From: Pontibacillus salicampi
GTDB taxonomy: Bacteria; Bacillota; Bacilli; Bacillales; BH030062
Length of the DNA: 64,000 nt
NCBI RefSeq assembly: GCF_042434395.1
Contig: NZ_JBHLTP010000004.1
Coordinates: forward strand, 124,001 to 188,000
Direction of reading: 5' to 3'
The position numbers and the translations under genes are program-made. The notes beneath the pieces are model-generated. The model was not told the DNA's origin, searched no databases, and saw only the letters and a list, made by a program, of their open reading frames with translations. Positions 51,065-60,600 of this stretch are shown here, one piece after another. Within the stretch, counting starts at the first letter, position 1. Every line of letters begins with the position of its first letter.

Positions 51065-51592
51065 ATGAAAAAGCTGCTCATTTCCTTAAGTGCCTTTGGT
51101 TTATTTGCCGTTCCTGCTGTCAGTTCTGTATCTGCCGAGAAAGTTGATGACCCGAACCGATTGGATAAGACGGGACAAGAAGTATTAGAGTCTTACAGTA
51201 CTCCTCGGATCAACGTGAGTAAGGAAGATTCTTCTACTAGAGAGATAACGGTCAAAGGAGCTCAGAAAGCAGCTTCCACCTCGTCAAACCGATTTACCCT
51301 AAAGCGAGGTAGTGCGTTAGCTTGGTCTGAGGCAGTTGTTACATGGAATTATAACGGCTATGGCGTAGCAGCAAGTGATGGATCCCAGGATTCTGGTTTC
51401 ATTTTCCCGAATATCGTACGAGAAGAGGGGATTACGAAATTGGGCACCTCCACTTACACTCGACATGAATATCGCTCAGAGACAACGATTGGCGCTGGAA
51501 CTGTTACACCTTGGGGAGATGTTACGGTATATGAAACGGGATATACCGATTATCTTAATGTAAAAGGGGACGGAACAGCATACTCCAATTAA
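51065..51592 (+). CDS. Secreted protein of unknown family
   Basis: A 175-residue exported protein: signal peptide 1-24 (MKKLLISLSAFGLFAVPAVS then SVSA, cleaved before EKV), a polar linker (25-75), and a mature beta-rich domain (about 76-175) dense in Trp, Tyr, Gly and Thr with WNYNGYGVAASDGSQDSGF and TVTPWGDVTVYETGY. GGAGGG before the ATG at 51065 fixes the start. No cysteines occur in the mature part. A two-gene ABC transporter follows within 95 bases, separated by a weak hairpin. This arrangement recalls secreted bacteriocin-like peptides with an immunity/export pump, but no family match is available. Confidence 0.7.
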   Translation: MKKLLISLSAFGLFAVPAVSSVSAEKVDDPNRLDKTGQEVLESYSTPRINVSKEDSSTREITVKGAQKAASTSSNRFTLKRGSALAWSEAVVTWNYNGYGVAASDGSQDSGFIFPNIVREEGITKLGTSTYTRHEYRSETTIGAGTVTPWGDVTVYETGYTDYLNVKGDGTAYSN

Positions 51593-51638
51593 TAGAGATA
51601 AAGAGACTACTCACTGCATAATAAGGGTACATGCATAG

Positions 51639-51665
51639 GCCCACCAATACTGGTGGGCAATTTCT
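51639..51665 (+). terminator. Hairpin between secreted protein and ABC genes
   Basis: Perfect GCCCACCA / TGGTGGGC stem with a 4-nt loop followed by AATTTCT. The weak T-run suggests partial read-through into the transporter genes. Confidence 0.5.
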
Positions 51666-51684
51666 ACATAATAAGGTGATAAAT

Positions 51685-52338
51685 ATGATAGATATTTTTA
51701 AATTAACCAAATCATATAAAGATAGAGATATCTTCCAGGAGGCAACTGTTCATTTTGAAGGAAATAGCATTCATTATTTAATGGGGGCTAATGGTGCAGG
51801 GAAAACCTCGCTAATTAAATGCCTGCTTGGTTTAGAATCTTACGATGGAACCATCACTTTTGATTCTAAGTCCATATCTAATAGAAGGAATGAGATTGCT
51901 GTGGTATTTGACGATACCCCCTTCTTCCCTTCGCAATCAGGCTATTCGAATGTGTCATTGCTCTCTAAAGGGAGGGTAAATAAGAAACGTGTGGAGGAAT
52001 TCGCCCAGAAACTAGGTATTTACTCCTTATTATCCTCTAAGGTTAAATATTACTCCTATGGTGAGAAGAAAAAACTGGGGTTATTGTTAGCCTTTCAATC
52101 AGAGCCTTCATATGTAATATTGGATGAAATATCTAATGGTCTAGATTATGACACTATGTGTCTTCTGCAGAACCTTCTCCCACAATGGGCAGAGCACACT
52201 ACCATCCTAGTAACCGGACACCATTATGAGTTCTACAGAGCAATGGTCGACCGACTATTTGTCATAAAAGATAAAGACATCCAGGAAGTGTATGATTTTG
52301 ATAAAGAGATTAAGGAGCTAAATTCCTATGCTGAATAA
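51685..52338 (+). CDS. ABC transporter ATP-binding protein
   Basis: A 217-residue compact ABC ATPase. Walker A GANGAGKTS (about 35-43), Walker B YVILDEIS, a D-loop like NGLD and an H-loop VTGHHYEF. The signature reads YYSYGEKKKLG rather than LSGGQ, as in small export/immunity ATPases. AAGGTGAT before the ATG at 51685 decides the start. It overlaps the permease by 11 bases. With the secreted protein upstream it may form an export or self-protection module. Confidence 0.85.
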   Translation: MIDIFKLTKSYKDRDIFQEATVHFEGNSIHYLMGANGAGKTSLIKCLLGLESYDGTITFDSKSISNRRNEIAVVFDDTPFFPSQSGYSNVSLLSKGRVNKKRVEEFAQKLGIYSLLSSKVKYYSYGEKKKLGLLLAFQSEPSYVILDEISNGLDYDTMCLLQNLLPQWAEHTTILVTGHHYEFYRAMVDRLFVIKDKDIQEVYDFDKEIKELNSYAE

Positions 52339-53275
52339 TCTTCAAGCCATCACAAAAAATGAATTCTCCTATCAGCTAAAGTCAGGGATAGTATGGGTTA
52401 TCGCTCTCATCCTAATTGCCCTATGCATCGTTAATTATCACAATAAATACAACAATGCTATCCAGAATTATGAATTGTTCACACAAACAAAGGATAATAT
52501 GGAGGCGGATGGCTATGACATAGAAAAAGAACTACAAAAAACACCAGAGATTAAAAAGGAAGGTGGAACAGAGGTTATAGAAAATGTGTTAGCTTATGAT
52601 TACAATAACCTTGTATCATCTCTTATACCATTCCAATTCAAAGATGCCCTAAGCAATACATTTGAGTGGCTTTCCTTCGTGTTCTTTCCTATTATATTTG
52701 CTCTATATGGATTGATTACCGCAACTTATGACTATCACTATAAAACAATAAAAATGAAAGCTGTAACCTTTTCCTTTAAGAACATATTTATCGGTAAAAT
52801 ACTTGCTATGAGTCTTTATGCACTTCTTATCATTATTCTTCTTATCATTATTACGTATGGTACTCATTATATCTATCGAACTCTATTAATAAGCCAACTA
52901 CCGTACAATGAATTCGCTAGTAGCATTCCTGCCTCAAATTCACATAGCTTATGGATCGTTATGTTTGCACTCAGTGTTATGCTATTATTCGCTATTTTCG
53001 GTATGAGTATAGGTTTTATAGTCAAATCAGCCCTAATTCCAGCTATTATTCTGTTAGTATTTAATTTCATGATTCCCATACTTGGAGTATATGACCCTAG
53101 AAATTTGCTGGCTAATTTCGGTCATCAATTATTTAATTTCCAAGGGAATTTTCAGTTGTTTTCTCCGAAACCCGTTCCGCTTGTAGAGGCAGGTGCAGCT
53201 ATAACCCTTTCTTTTTTAATCCTTACACTACTTAGCTTTTTCATTTCGAATCAGCAATCTAAATATGTTAAGTGA
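52328..53275 (+). CDS. ABC transporter permease
   Basis: A 315-residue membrane protein: one span near the N-terminus (about 20-36), an external segment (40-110), then about five spans (120-145, 160-190, 215-240, 245-262, 285-310). This is the ABC-2/NatB-like permease layout. Translationally coupled to the ATPase. No substrate-binding protein, so export is likely. Specific substrate unknown; the secreted protein upstream is a candidate. Confidence 0.8.
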   Translation: MLNNLQAITKNEFSYQLKSGIVWVIALILIALCIVNYHNKYNNAIQNYELFTQTKDNMEADGYDIEKELQKTPEIKKEGGTEVIENVLAYDYNNLVSSLIPFQFKDALSNTFEWLSFVFFPIIFALYGLITATYDYHYKTIKMKAVTFSFKNIFIGKILAMSLYALLIIILLIIITYGTHYIYRTLLISQLPYNEFASSIPASNSHSLWIVMFALSVMLLFAIFGMSIGFIVKSALIPAIILLVFNFMIPILGVYDPRNLLANFGHQLFNFQGNFQLFSPKPVPLVEAGAAITLSFLILTLLSFFISNQQSKYVK

Positions 53276-53655
53276 TGGAAGCATTATTTCGTTATAAAAA
53301 GCCCTCTTAATGCTTGTAGTTGACTTTCCTTTCCACTATAAGAGGATTTATATGGGTATAAACACTTTTGAAATAACGGATTTCAAGCTCTTTGTACAAA
53401 TAGTAGAAAATGTTGTATAAGCATGAAGTTTGTAAAATTCCGGCTGAGCCATTGTCTGAAATTAATAAATGATAGGGCTTTTGTCTACATAGACCACACA
53501 ATTCCTATGACATTACTACTCAGAATGTAAAAATTATATATTTATATATTTTTTTGTTAACAATACATTTACATATAGACACGAAACTATAATATTCCGT
53601 CAATGTTTCCTCCCTATACTTAAAGATGTGTTAAATCATATGGGAGGTTAGAAGC
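53276..53655. other. 380-bp gap before the giant surface protein
   Basis: AT-rich, with no supportable gene. A minus-strand open frame (53307-53501) lacks a ribosome site and recognisable features. The last 130 bases, including T-runs and several TATAAT-like boxes, probably hold the promoter of the surface protein; I cannot single out one hexamer pair. Confidence 0.4.
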
Positions 53656-56600
53656 ATGAGAAGATTTAAAAAAGGTACGGCACTGTTCTTCGTTTTTCTT
53701 CTATTGGTACAGAATTTGTCACTTGTTGTCTATGCCCAACCGTCGAATGAAAGTGTAAGTGTTACAAACGAGACTACACCTGAATATAGTCAATATATTC
53801 AGAATGCAGAGGGAGCTGCACTAGAAATATCCGATGTGGATCCTACTCCCAAGACGCCGTTTCCAGGTGAACGAGCTGGGTTGTTTACATGGAAAACAGG
53901 AGATTCACTAACCATTGTTGATGGGGGAGGAAATGTTGCAGGCTGGGGCGTCACGTTAATCATAAAGAATGACAAGCTTCAAAGCTACATTGATTATTTC
54001 GGGAATAAGGTTTCCGTAGAGAATCCGGCTGGAGAAGCTCTAGAATCTGGTGCAAGATACATCAAAGATATACATATACCAGAAAATGGTTATATTGTCT
54101 ATGTTGGAAACCCAACACAAGATGATGCAGGAAAAGACATGCGTAAAGAAGCTCTCGCTTTTGCTAAGGATCAATTGGGCGAAGAGATAACTCTTACGGG
54201 AGTAGAAATTCCAAAGAAAGTTCCAGAAAAAAGAGATACGCTAACAGAAGAAACACTTTCTAAAGGTATTACTTACAAAGAGGTTCAAATTTCTAACCTT
54301 GAAGAGGGGAACCTTAATGAAAGAATGAATGTAGTAAAGGCAGATTTGAATCAAGAAAATGTTCATATGGCGACATCTAAAGCACTTGACAGTGTAGTTG
54401 CCAGGGAAGAAATTCTAAAACAAGCGAAACGAGAAAAGCTACAAGGAACAGAAGTGATTGCTGGTGTGAATGGTGACATGTTTAATATGCAAACGGGAAT
54501 TAACATGGGCCTTCAAGTGCAAAATCAATCACTCTTAATCAATCATAGCTACGATTCTCAAGTTGATATTTTTCCTGTATTTGGAGTTGATGGAAACAAT
54601 AATGCTTTCGTTGATACGCTAGCAATGGAAGGAACTCTTCAATACCAGGATGAACATTTTGAGATTGATTCTCTTAATCGTAATGAAAATGCTGCTAATA
54701 AACTAGCAGTCTACACACCAAATTTAAATCAAACACAAAAGCTACAGTTTCAGGATCGCGATGAGAACTTCGTAAACGATGGATCGCTTGCAGTAGTAAA
54801 AGGGATAAACAGTCCAAAACAATTGCAAGCAGGTCAAACTTACCAGGGTACCATTGAAAAAATCTATGATTCTGTAGAAAATATAAAAATTCCTAGTAAT
54901 GGAGTTGTCATAGCAGGCTTTAACGAAAAAAGAGATATCGTCAGGAAGACGCTTCAAGAAGGGGAGAAAATCACTTTTTCTTTTAATTTGTATAAAGGAG
55001 AAGAACGAATCCTTACAAATGATGTTATGGAAGCTTCTTCTGGCTACAACTGGCTAGTCAAAGATGGAAAAGCATTAACGGAAGAAGAATTATTAAAGAG
55101 TTACAGCAAAGCGCTTGTAACATCTGAAAAAGCACGTACTGCTATTGGAGTTACGGAAAACAATGAAGTTATTGCAGTAACTATTGATCAACCAAGCACT
55201 AATTTTGATAAAAGTGATGGGATACCCATTCCTCAACTAGCTAGAATAATGAAGGATATGGGCGCAGTTAGTGCTGTTGGGTTAGATGGTGGTGGCTCAA
55301 CGGAAATGATTGCAAAACGAGCAGGGACTTCTAATCTGGTAACGGTGAGTAACCCTAGCGATGGCAGTTCCCGTCCTGTTACGAATGCCATATTATTTGC
55401 ATCCTCTATTGAAAGGTCACCTAGGGTAGGAAACGTGTACGTAGATGAAGATATCACAATATATAAAGAAGCCGAGTATTCCTTTAAAGCTAGAGTAATA
55501 GATGAAAACGGTCATCCTCTTCATCCCGATTTCACAAATATCGCTTGGACTACTGATGCAGGAACTATAAACCCGGATGGCGTTTTTACTGCTGTTAATA
55601 AGTCGGTGGAAGGGAAGGTGACTGCAGAAGCTGGCGGTGTTGCAGGAACAGCAAAGGTTAAGGTGACCGATGAGATTGATAAGCTGGAATTTCGTCATAA
55701 TGGCGACTTAATTGTTCAGCAAGGCGATGAAGTGAACCTTAACTTAAATGCTTACGACTCTAATGGAAATACTATTTTGTTAGATAACAGCGTAGCGGAA
55801 TGGAACGTGGATTCCTCCATTGGAACTGTTAATGAGGATGGCGTTTTAACTATTACGGCAGAAAATGCAGAGGGAGACCTTACAGCAAAGATAGGTGGAC
55901 AAGAGGTTTCTACACACATAGTAGTTGGATTAACCGAGCAGGTGATAGATGATTTTGAGGAATATGATGTAAGTGGGTATCACGTTTCGGGATTTATGTT
56001 CAACGAAAATCAGTATGGAGGAATTGATGGGAACCCTTCTCTTTCGACAGAACATGTGAAGTCAGGGAAGCATAGCTTGAAGGTTGCTTATGATTCAAGT
56101 GAGTGGGCTAGAAGGTATAATGGTACGATAAACATTATTCCTCACTGGTATAAGGGGAGTAATTGGTCTGACGAATTAGCTGATAAGATGTATGAAACAT
56201 ATAAAACGGATATTATGCCAAAGAAATTCGGCTTTTGGTTATATGGTGATGGTAAAGCACCATGGGTACGTTTGATTTTTAAAGTGAACGGTTCAAACAA
56301 AACATTAGACGCTGTTCCAGAAGTGGACTGGACAGGATGGAAATATGTTGAAGTTGATATCCCGCAAAGCTGGGAGTTACCGATCGTTTTTAACTACATG
56401 TATGCAGTGGAAACGAATAAAAACGTAGAGGACTATTCTGGTGCTATCTATTTGGATGATCTTAAATTCGTTTATACAGATGAAGAGCAGGATTACAATG
56501 GTCCAGAATTTACGGATATCAAGCCTTCCAAAAATACGGTGTACACCGACACATTTGAAGTGTCTGCTACTATTAAGGATAACCTTTCAGGAGTTGATGC

Positions 56601-59271
56601 AAGTACTATTAAGGCTTCAGTGGATGGAGAGAAAGTTTCTCATCAGTATGATGCTTCTAGTGGGAAGGTAAGCATCCAGTTAGACAACCTGTCAGAGGGG
56701 AAACACATCATTAAAATAGAAGCAAAAGATAACGATGGGAATATGTCGGTCCCTAGTCTTGAGAAAACTATTACAGTAGATTTGAGCGAAGATACAACAC
56801 CTCCTTCGATTCAGGATGTGACGCCGACAGAAACAGTTAATGTTCAATCTAATACGCCACGAGTATCTTTTCAACTAGAAGATGTGCAAAGCGGTGTGAA
56901 ACAAGATGATATTCAAGTCATGATCGACGATCGGAAATTAAAGGTTCATTATGACGATGCAACTGGACATGGCTATGCTTTAGGAGCATCACCCTTCAAG
57001 GACGGGGAGCACACGCTTCAGATATTAGCTAAAGATACAGCTGGAAATGAGATGGAGAAGATAGAGCGAACAATAACTATTCAATCCATTCAGCAGCCAG
57101 AAGATCCTAATAATTTCAAGGTATCCGTTATTCCGGATACACAAGGGAATCGTTACGCTGATGAAATTTTCCAAAGAGTAGCTGAAGAGGATACACCACT
57201 TGCTCTTCATGTTGGTGATATCGTTGACATAGCTTCCAAAGAGGAATATGACCAAGCTATGCAATATGCCAACATGCTTAATAAACCACTGTTAATGGTT
57301 CCTGGTAACCATGAGAGCTTCCAAGGCAATCTTGATTTATATTTTGAGAACTTTGGTAGCCCGACGTATCATGTGGAATATGGAAATACCTTATTTATTG
57401 GTTTGAATTCGGCATATGGGCAAAGTATTTCTGGTTCTGATTCTACCCAGTTTCACTATTTAGAGAACGTGTTAGATCAAACAGATAAACAGAACGTGGT
57501 AGTAAACAACCACGTAGTAACAAGAGATGATTTTGGTACAAAACATGAAATGAATCCAAAAGATGCTGAACGATTAGAGAAGATTTTAGGAGATCATAAG
57601 AAAGAAAACCCGTCCTCCCATATTCAAGTGTTATTTGGCCATCTACACCTATTACAGGAGTGGGAAGTAGAAGGGGTCACTTATACTGTAACAGGAAATG
57701 CGGCAGCAAAAGGCTATGTTTCCAATGAGGAAGGAAATCTATTAGGATCAGGGATGTTACATGTTACCGATGATTCGGTTGAATATAAGTTTAACCCACT
57801 GTTAACAGAAGTGTATATTGCAGATGAATCATTAAGGGATAATGAAATGAATATTGCCATCGGCACGAAGCGTTCTTTAAGCTTGTATGGCGATTTCCGA
57901 GAAGTGACGAGTAATTATATGGTTGAACTAACCCAATTCCCTAACGTATCGATGGACTGGGAATCTAGTGATGAATCTGTTGTAAAGATAAATAATACTG
58001 GAGAAATGACCGTGTTAAAAGAAGGAACGGCCGATATTACAGCAACTAGTGGCGAGAAATCTTCTACGATTACAATAAAGGCTATGGACCCTCAAGATGT
58101 AAAACTAGGAAAAATCACCGTACAGGGTGAGGGAGCAATGGAAGTAGGAGAGGAGCAACGTTTAGATCTAACCGGTATCGATTTATATGGAAACTCCTTT
58201 GCATTGGATGGTAGTCTAGCAAGCTGGTCGTCTAGCAACGAAACTATTACGATAAGTGAAGATGGTATGGTACAAGCTATATCAGCTGGAACTTCAACGG
58301 TTAAGGCAACTTATAGAGGGCTGAACGCTACCATTACAATGGAAATTACGGAAGCTAATGATGGAGAAGATGGTGGCGATGAATCTTCAGAGGACAAACG
58401 ATTGGCTGGAGATGACCGTTATGAAACAGCTGTAGAAATATCAAAACAAGGCTGGAAGAAGTCTGATACTGTTGTAATTGCACGAGGAGATAGCTTTGCA
58501 GATGCACTTGCAGGCGCACCTCTTGCACATAAGGAGAATGCACCTATTTTGCTTACGAATACAGATCGACTATTACCAACCGTCCAGGAAGAAATTAAAC
58601 GTTTAGGTGCGAAACGAGCGATTGTGCTTGGAGGAAACAATGCAATATCCACCTACACTACGTATCAGCTACAGGGATTAGGGATAGAGGTAGAACGTAT
58701 TAATGGAGCAGATCGCTATGAAACAGCGACGAATATTGCAGCCCAGCTAAATGGAAATTCAGAGAAGGCCATTGTAGTAAATGGTAGTAAATTCCCTGAT
58801 GCTCTATCTATTGCTCCATACGCCGCTAAAAATGGGTACCCAATCTTGTTAACAAAAGCAGATAAACTGCCAAAGGCAACCAAGAATGCGATGCGTAACA
58901 TTTCCCAAACGGTTGTCGCTGGGGGAGAAGGGGTAGTAAGTAAGGAAATATTTGATACCCTCCCATTAGCGAAACGCTACAGTGGAAAAGATCGTTACGA
59001 AACATCTGCTGCTATTGCCAAAGGTCTGAACAACACCGGCACTACTGCTTTCATTTCAACAGGAGATGAATTTGCCGATGCCCTTGCAGGGGCTGTTTTA
59101 GCCGCTAAGCATAACGGTGTATCGTTGTTAGTGAAACCAGACAAGGTTCCAAACAGCATTAAAGAAGCATATGATTCTCTTGAAGTAAAGAACGTGTATA
59201 TTTTAGGAGGACCTAATGCAGTAAACGAAGAGGTGGAAAAAGAATTGGATTTTGGGAAAGAAGAAAAATAA
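53656..59271 (+). CDS. Surface protein: phosphodiester glycosidase + phosphoesterase + CW_binding_2
   Basis: An 1871-residue secreted, wall-bound protein. In order: signal peptide 1-27 (ends VVYA); NAGPA-type phosphodiester glycosidase domain about 190-580 (GVNGDMFNMQTGINMG near 272, VGLDGGGST near 541); two Ig-like beta domains about 595-755; a carbohydrate-binding-like beta-sandwich about 760-945 (VIDDFEEYD start); two Ig-like domains about 950-1145; a calcineurin-type metallophosphoesterase about 1153-1375 (IPDTQG, HVGDIVD, PGNHES, NNHV, FGHLH); two Big_2-type domains about 1390-1565; and three CW_binding_2 repeats from about 1581, 1680 and 1773 (each with DRYET). It would be held on the wall and could strip sugars then phosphate from glycosyl phosphodiester polymers. 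GGGAGGTTAGAAGC precedes the ATG. A very strong terminator follows. Confidence 0.88.
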   Translation: MRRFKKGTALFFVFLLLVQNLSLVVYAQPSNESVSVTNETTPEYSQYIQNAEGAALEISDVDPTPKTPFPGERAGLFTWKTGDSLTIVDGGGNVAGWGVTLIIKNDKLQSYIDYFGNKVSVENPAGEALESGARYIKDIHIPENGYIVYVGNPTQDDAGKDMRKEALAFAKDQLGEEITLTGVEIPKKVPEKRDTLTEETLSKGITYKEVQISNLEEGNLNERMNVVKADLNQENVHMATSKALDSVVAREEILKQAKREKLQGTEVIAGVNGDMFNMQTGINMGLQVQNQSLLINHSYDSQVDIFPVFGVDGNNNAFVDTLAMEGTLQYQDEHFEIDSLNRNENAANKLAVYTPNLNQTQKLQFQDRDENFVNDGSLAVVKGINSPKQLQAGQTYQGTIEKIYDSVENIKIPSNGVVIAGFNEKRDIVRKTLQEGEKITFSFNLYKGEERILTNDVMEASSGYNWLVKDGKALTEEELLKSYSKALVTSEKARTAIGVTENNEVIAVTIDQPSTNFDKSDGIPIPQLARIMKDMGAVSAVGLDGGGSTEMIAKRAGTSNLVTVSNPSDGSSRPVTNAILFASSIERSPRVGNVYVDEDITIYKEAEYSFKARVIDENGHPLHPDFTNIAWTTDAGTINPDGVFTAVNKSVEGKVTAEAGGVAGTAKVKVTDEIDKLEFRHNGDLIVQQGDEVNLNLNAYDSNGNTILLDNSVAEWNVDSSIGTVNEDGVLTITAENAEGDLTAKIGGQEVSTHIVVGLTEQVIDDFEEYDVSGYHVSGFMFNENQYGGIDGNPSLSTEHVKSGKHSLKVAYDSSEWARRYNGTINIIPHWYKGSNWSDELADKMYETYKTDIMPKKFGFWLYGDGKAPWVRLIFKVNGSNKTLDAVPEVDWTGWKYVEVDIPQSWELPIVFNYMYAVETNKNVEDYSGAIYLDDLKFVYTDEEQDYNGPEFTDIKPSKNTVYTDTFEVSATIKDNLSGVDASTIKASVDGEKVSHQYDASSGKVSIQLDNLSEGKHIIKIEAKDNDGNMSVPSLEKTITVDLSEDTTPPSIQDVTPTETVNVQSNTPRVSFQLEDVQSGVKQDDIQVMIDDRKLKVHYDDATGHGYALGASPFKDGEHTLQILAKDTAGNEMEKIERTITIQSIQQPEDPNNFKVSVIPDTQGNRYADEIFQRVAEEDTPLALHVGDIVDIASKEEYDQAMQYANMLNKPLLMVPGNHESFQGNLDLYFENFGSPTYHVEYGNTLFIGLNSAYGQSISGSDSTQFHYLENVLDQTDKQNVVVNNHVVTRDDFGTKHEMNPKDAERLEKILGDHKKENPSSHIQVLFGHLHLLQEWEVEGVTYTVTGNAAAKGYVSNEEGNLLGSGMLHVTDDSVEYKFNPLLTEVYIADESLRDNEMNIAIGTKRSLSLYGDFREVTSNYMVELTQFPNVSMDWESSDESVVKINNTGEMTVLKEGTADITATSGEKSSTITIKAMDPQDVKLGKITVQGEGAMEVGEEQRLDLTGIDLYGNSFALDGSLASWSSSNETITISEDGMVQAISAGTSTVKATYRGLNATITMEITEANDGEDGGDESSEDKRLAGDDRYETAVEISKQGWKKSDTVVIARGDSFADALAGAPLAHKENAPILLTNTDRLLPTVQEEIKRLGAKRAIVLGGNNAISTYTTYQLQGLGIEVERINGADRYETATNIAAQLNGNSEKAIVVNGSKFPDALSIAPYAAKNGYPILLTKADKLPKATKNAMRNISQTVVAGGEGVVSKEIFDTLPLAKRYSGKDRYETSAAIAKGLNNTGTTAFISTGDEFADALAGAVLAAKHNGVSLLVKPDKVPNSIKEAYDSLEVKNVYILGGPNAVNEEVEKELDFGKEEK

Positions 59272-59275
59272 TTAA

Positions 59276-59319
59276 CCAATAAAACAGGTTAGAGCATTAG
59301 CTCTAGCCTGTTTTATTGG
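59276..59319 (+). terminator. Very strong terminator
   Basis: A 20-bp stem, CCAATAAAACAGG.TTAGAGC against GCTCTAGCCTGTTTTATTGG, with loop ATTA. Confidence 0.9.
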
Positions 59320-59499
59320 TCTTCACGAATTAGTGAACGTGTAGAAATGGGAACGATTACATGTGAACCTATCCCACGATGTCATCATTACGCAATAGTA
59401 GGGATTCAACATATAAATATTTTGTACTCTCACAACAGGTCTTCTCAGTATGTAAAAAAATAGTATATAATATATGAAAATCATAGGAAGGGGGACTGA

Positions 59500-60237
59500 G
59501 TGGTGGAAACAAAAACGGTGGAAAGAACAGTATCTTCAGGGGTCCAGCAGGCTATCCAACGTGGAATAGTTGCAGGACTTCCCATTGTGTTTGGATATGT
59601 GCCGATTGCTATTACATATGGAGTGCTGGCAAAACAGGCTGGGCTTAGTCTATTGGAAATAACCAGTATGAGTGTACTTGTCTTTGCTGGTGCTGCTCAA
59701 TTTGTTGCGGTTAGCATGATGAATGCTGGAGCCCTCTTTGCTGAAATTGTATTAGCCACATTTATATTAAATCTGCGTCATTTTGTAATGAGCTTTTCCA
59801 TCATGGAACGTCTCCGTCTGGCTCCTTTAAAATGGAAGGTGCCCATTAGTCTCGGTTTAACGGACGAAACCTTTTCTGTAGCCTCCTTAAACTCTTCGGA
59901 GGCAAGACAGAAGGAGGGAATGTGGTTTTATGGCACCATGATTATCATCTCCTATCTTGCTTGGATTGTTGGTTCATTTGCCGGTGGGGTACTGGGAGAA
60001 GTAATTCCTGATGCTCTAAGTCAGAGTATGGGAATCGCACTATACGCTATGTTCATTGCGTTACTTGTTCCATCTGTGAAAGCGGAGTGGCGAATAGGGA
60101 TGATAGCTCTTCTTGCCATGATTATTAATGTAGCCGCCTATCAGCTAACCAGTAATCAGGGATGGTCCATTGTTATTGCAACGATTGGCGCTGGTGCAAG
60201 CGGAATCTGGCTTCTACCTGAGGAGGATGCTTCATGA
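59500..60237 (+). CDS. azlC: Branched-chain amino acid exporter, large subunit
   Basis: A 245-residue membrane protein of the AzlC family with about seven spans: GIVAGLPIVFGYVPIAITYG at the start and LVFAGAAQFVAVSMMNAGA further on are family landmarks. Together with AzlD it exports branched-chain amino acids (and analogues such as azaleucine). GTG start with GGAAGGGGG upstream; GTG at 59503 is equally possible. The stop overlaps the azlD start by four bases (ATGA). No azlB regulator is visible nearby. Confidence 0.9.
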   Translation: MVETKTVERTVSSGVQQAIQRGIVAGLPIVFGYVPIAITYGVLAKQAGLSLLEITSMSVLVFAGAAQFVAVSMMNAGALFAEIVLATFILNLRHFVMSFSIMERLRLAPLKWKVPISLGLTDETFSVASLNSSEARQKEGMWFYGTMIIISYLAWIVGSFAGGVLGEVIPDALSQSMGIALYAMFIALLVPSVKAEWRIGMIALLAMIINVAAYQLTSNQGWSIVIATIGAGASGIWLLPEEDAS

Positions 60238-60530
60238 TGCTAATTATTATTGGTATGGCTCTCGTCACTATGATCCCACGGGTTCTGCCAGCATTTGTTA
60301 TAGGTAAGTGGGTTTATCCTAGATGGGTCAGTCGGTGGCTGAATGCCATACCTTATGCTGCACTCGGAGCTTTAATTTTTCCTTGGATCACAACGGTAAT
60401 TGAGGGTAAACCATTGATTGGAATCCTAGGGGGAATCGTAGCGGTAGTGCTAGCAGTAATAAAGGTAAATACCATTATTGTAGTACTTGGTGCTATCCTT
60501 TCTGTTTTTGTAATGAACAGCGTTTTCTAG
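60234..60530 (+). CDS. azlD: Branched-chain amino acid exporter, small subunit
   Basis: A 98-residue membrane protein with about four spans (MALVTMIPRVLPAFVIGKWV at the start, then AIPYAALGALIFPW), the AzlD family pattern. Translationally coupled to azlC. The pair forms one exporter in the cytoplasmic membrane. Confidence 0.9.
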   Translation: MMLIIIGMALVTMIPRVLPAFVIGKWVYPRWVSRWLNAIPYAALGALIFPWITTVIEGKPLIGILGGIVAVVLAVIKVNTIIVVLGAILSVFVMNSVF

Positions 60531-60600
60531 ACGTTTGTCACATGGATTGGGCTTCTGCATATAGTATAGGGAATTCCATTCGGGAAGGGGAAACGCACCG

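Noticed and set aside
51065..51592. Lactococcin 972 family bacteriocin
   Set aside because: Context is similar but the mature domain is longer and lacks the family pattern; no match could be claimed.
53307..53501. Minus-strand 64-codon frame in the gap before the giant protein
   Set aside because: Lacks a ribosome site and any family feature; I briefly considered a transposase C-terminus but could not support it.
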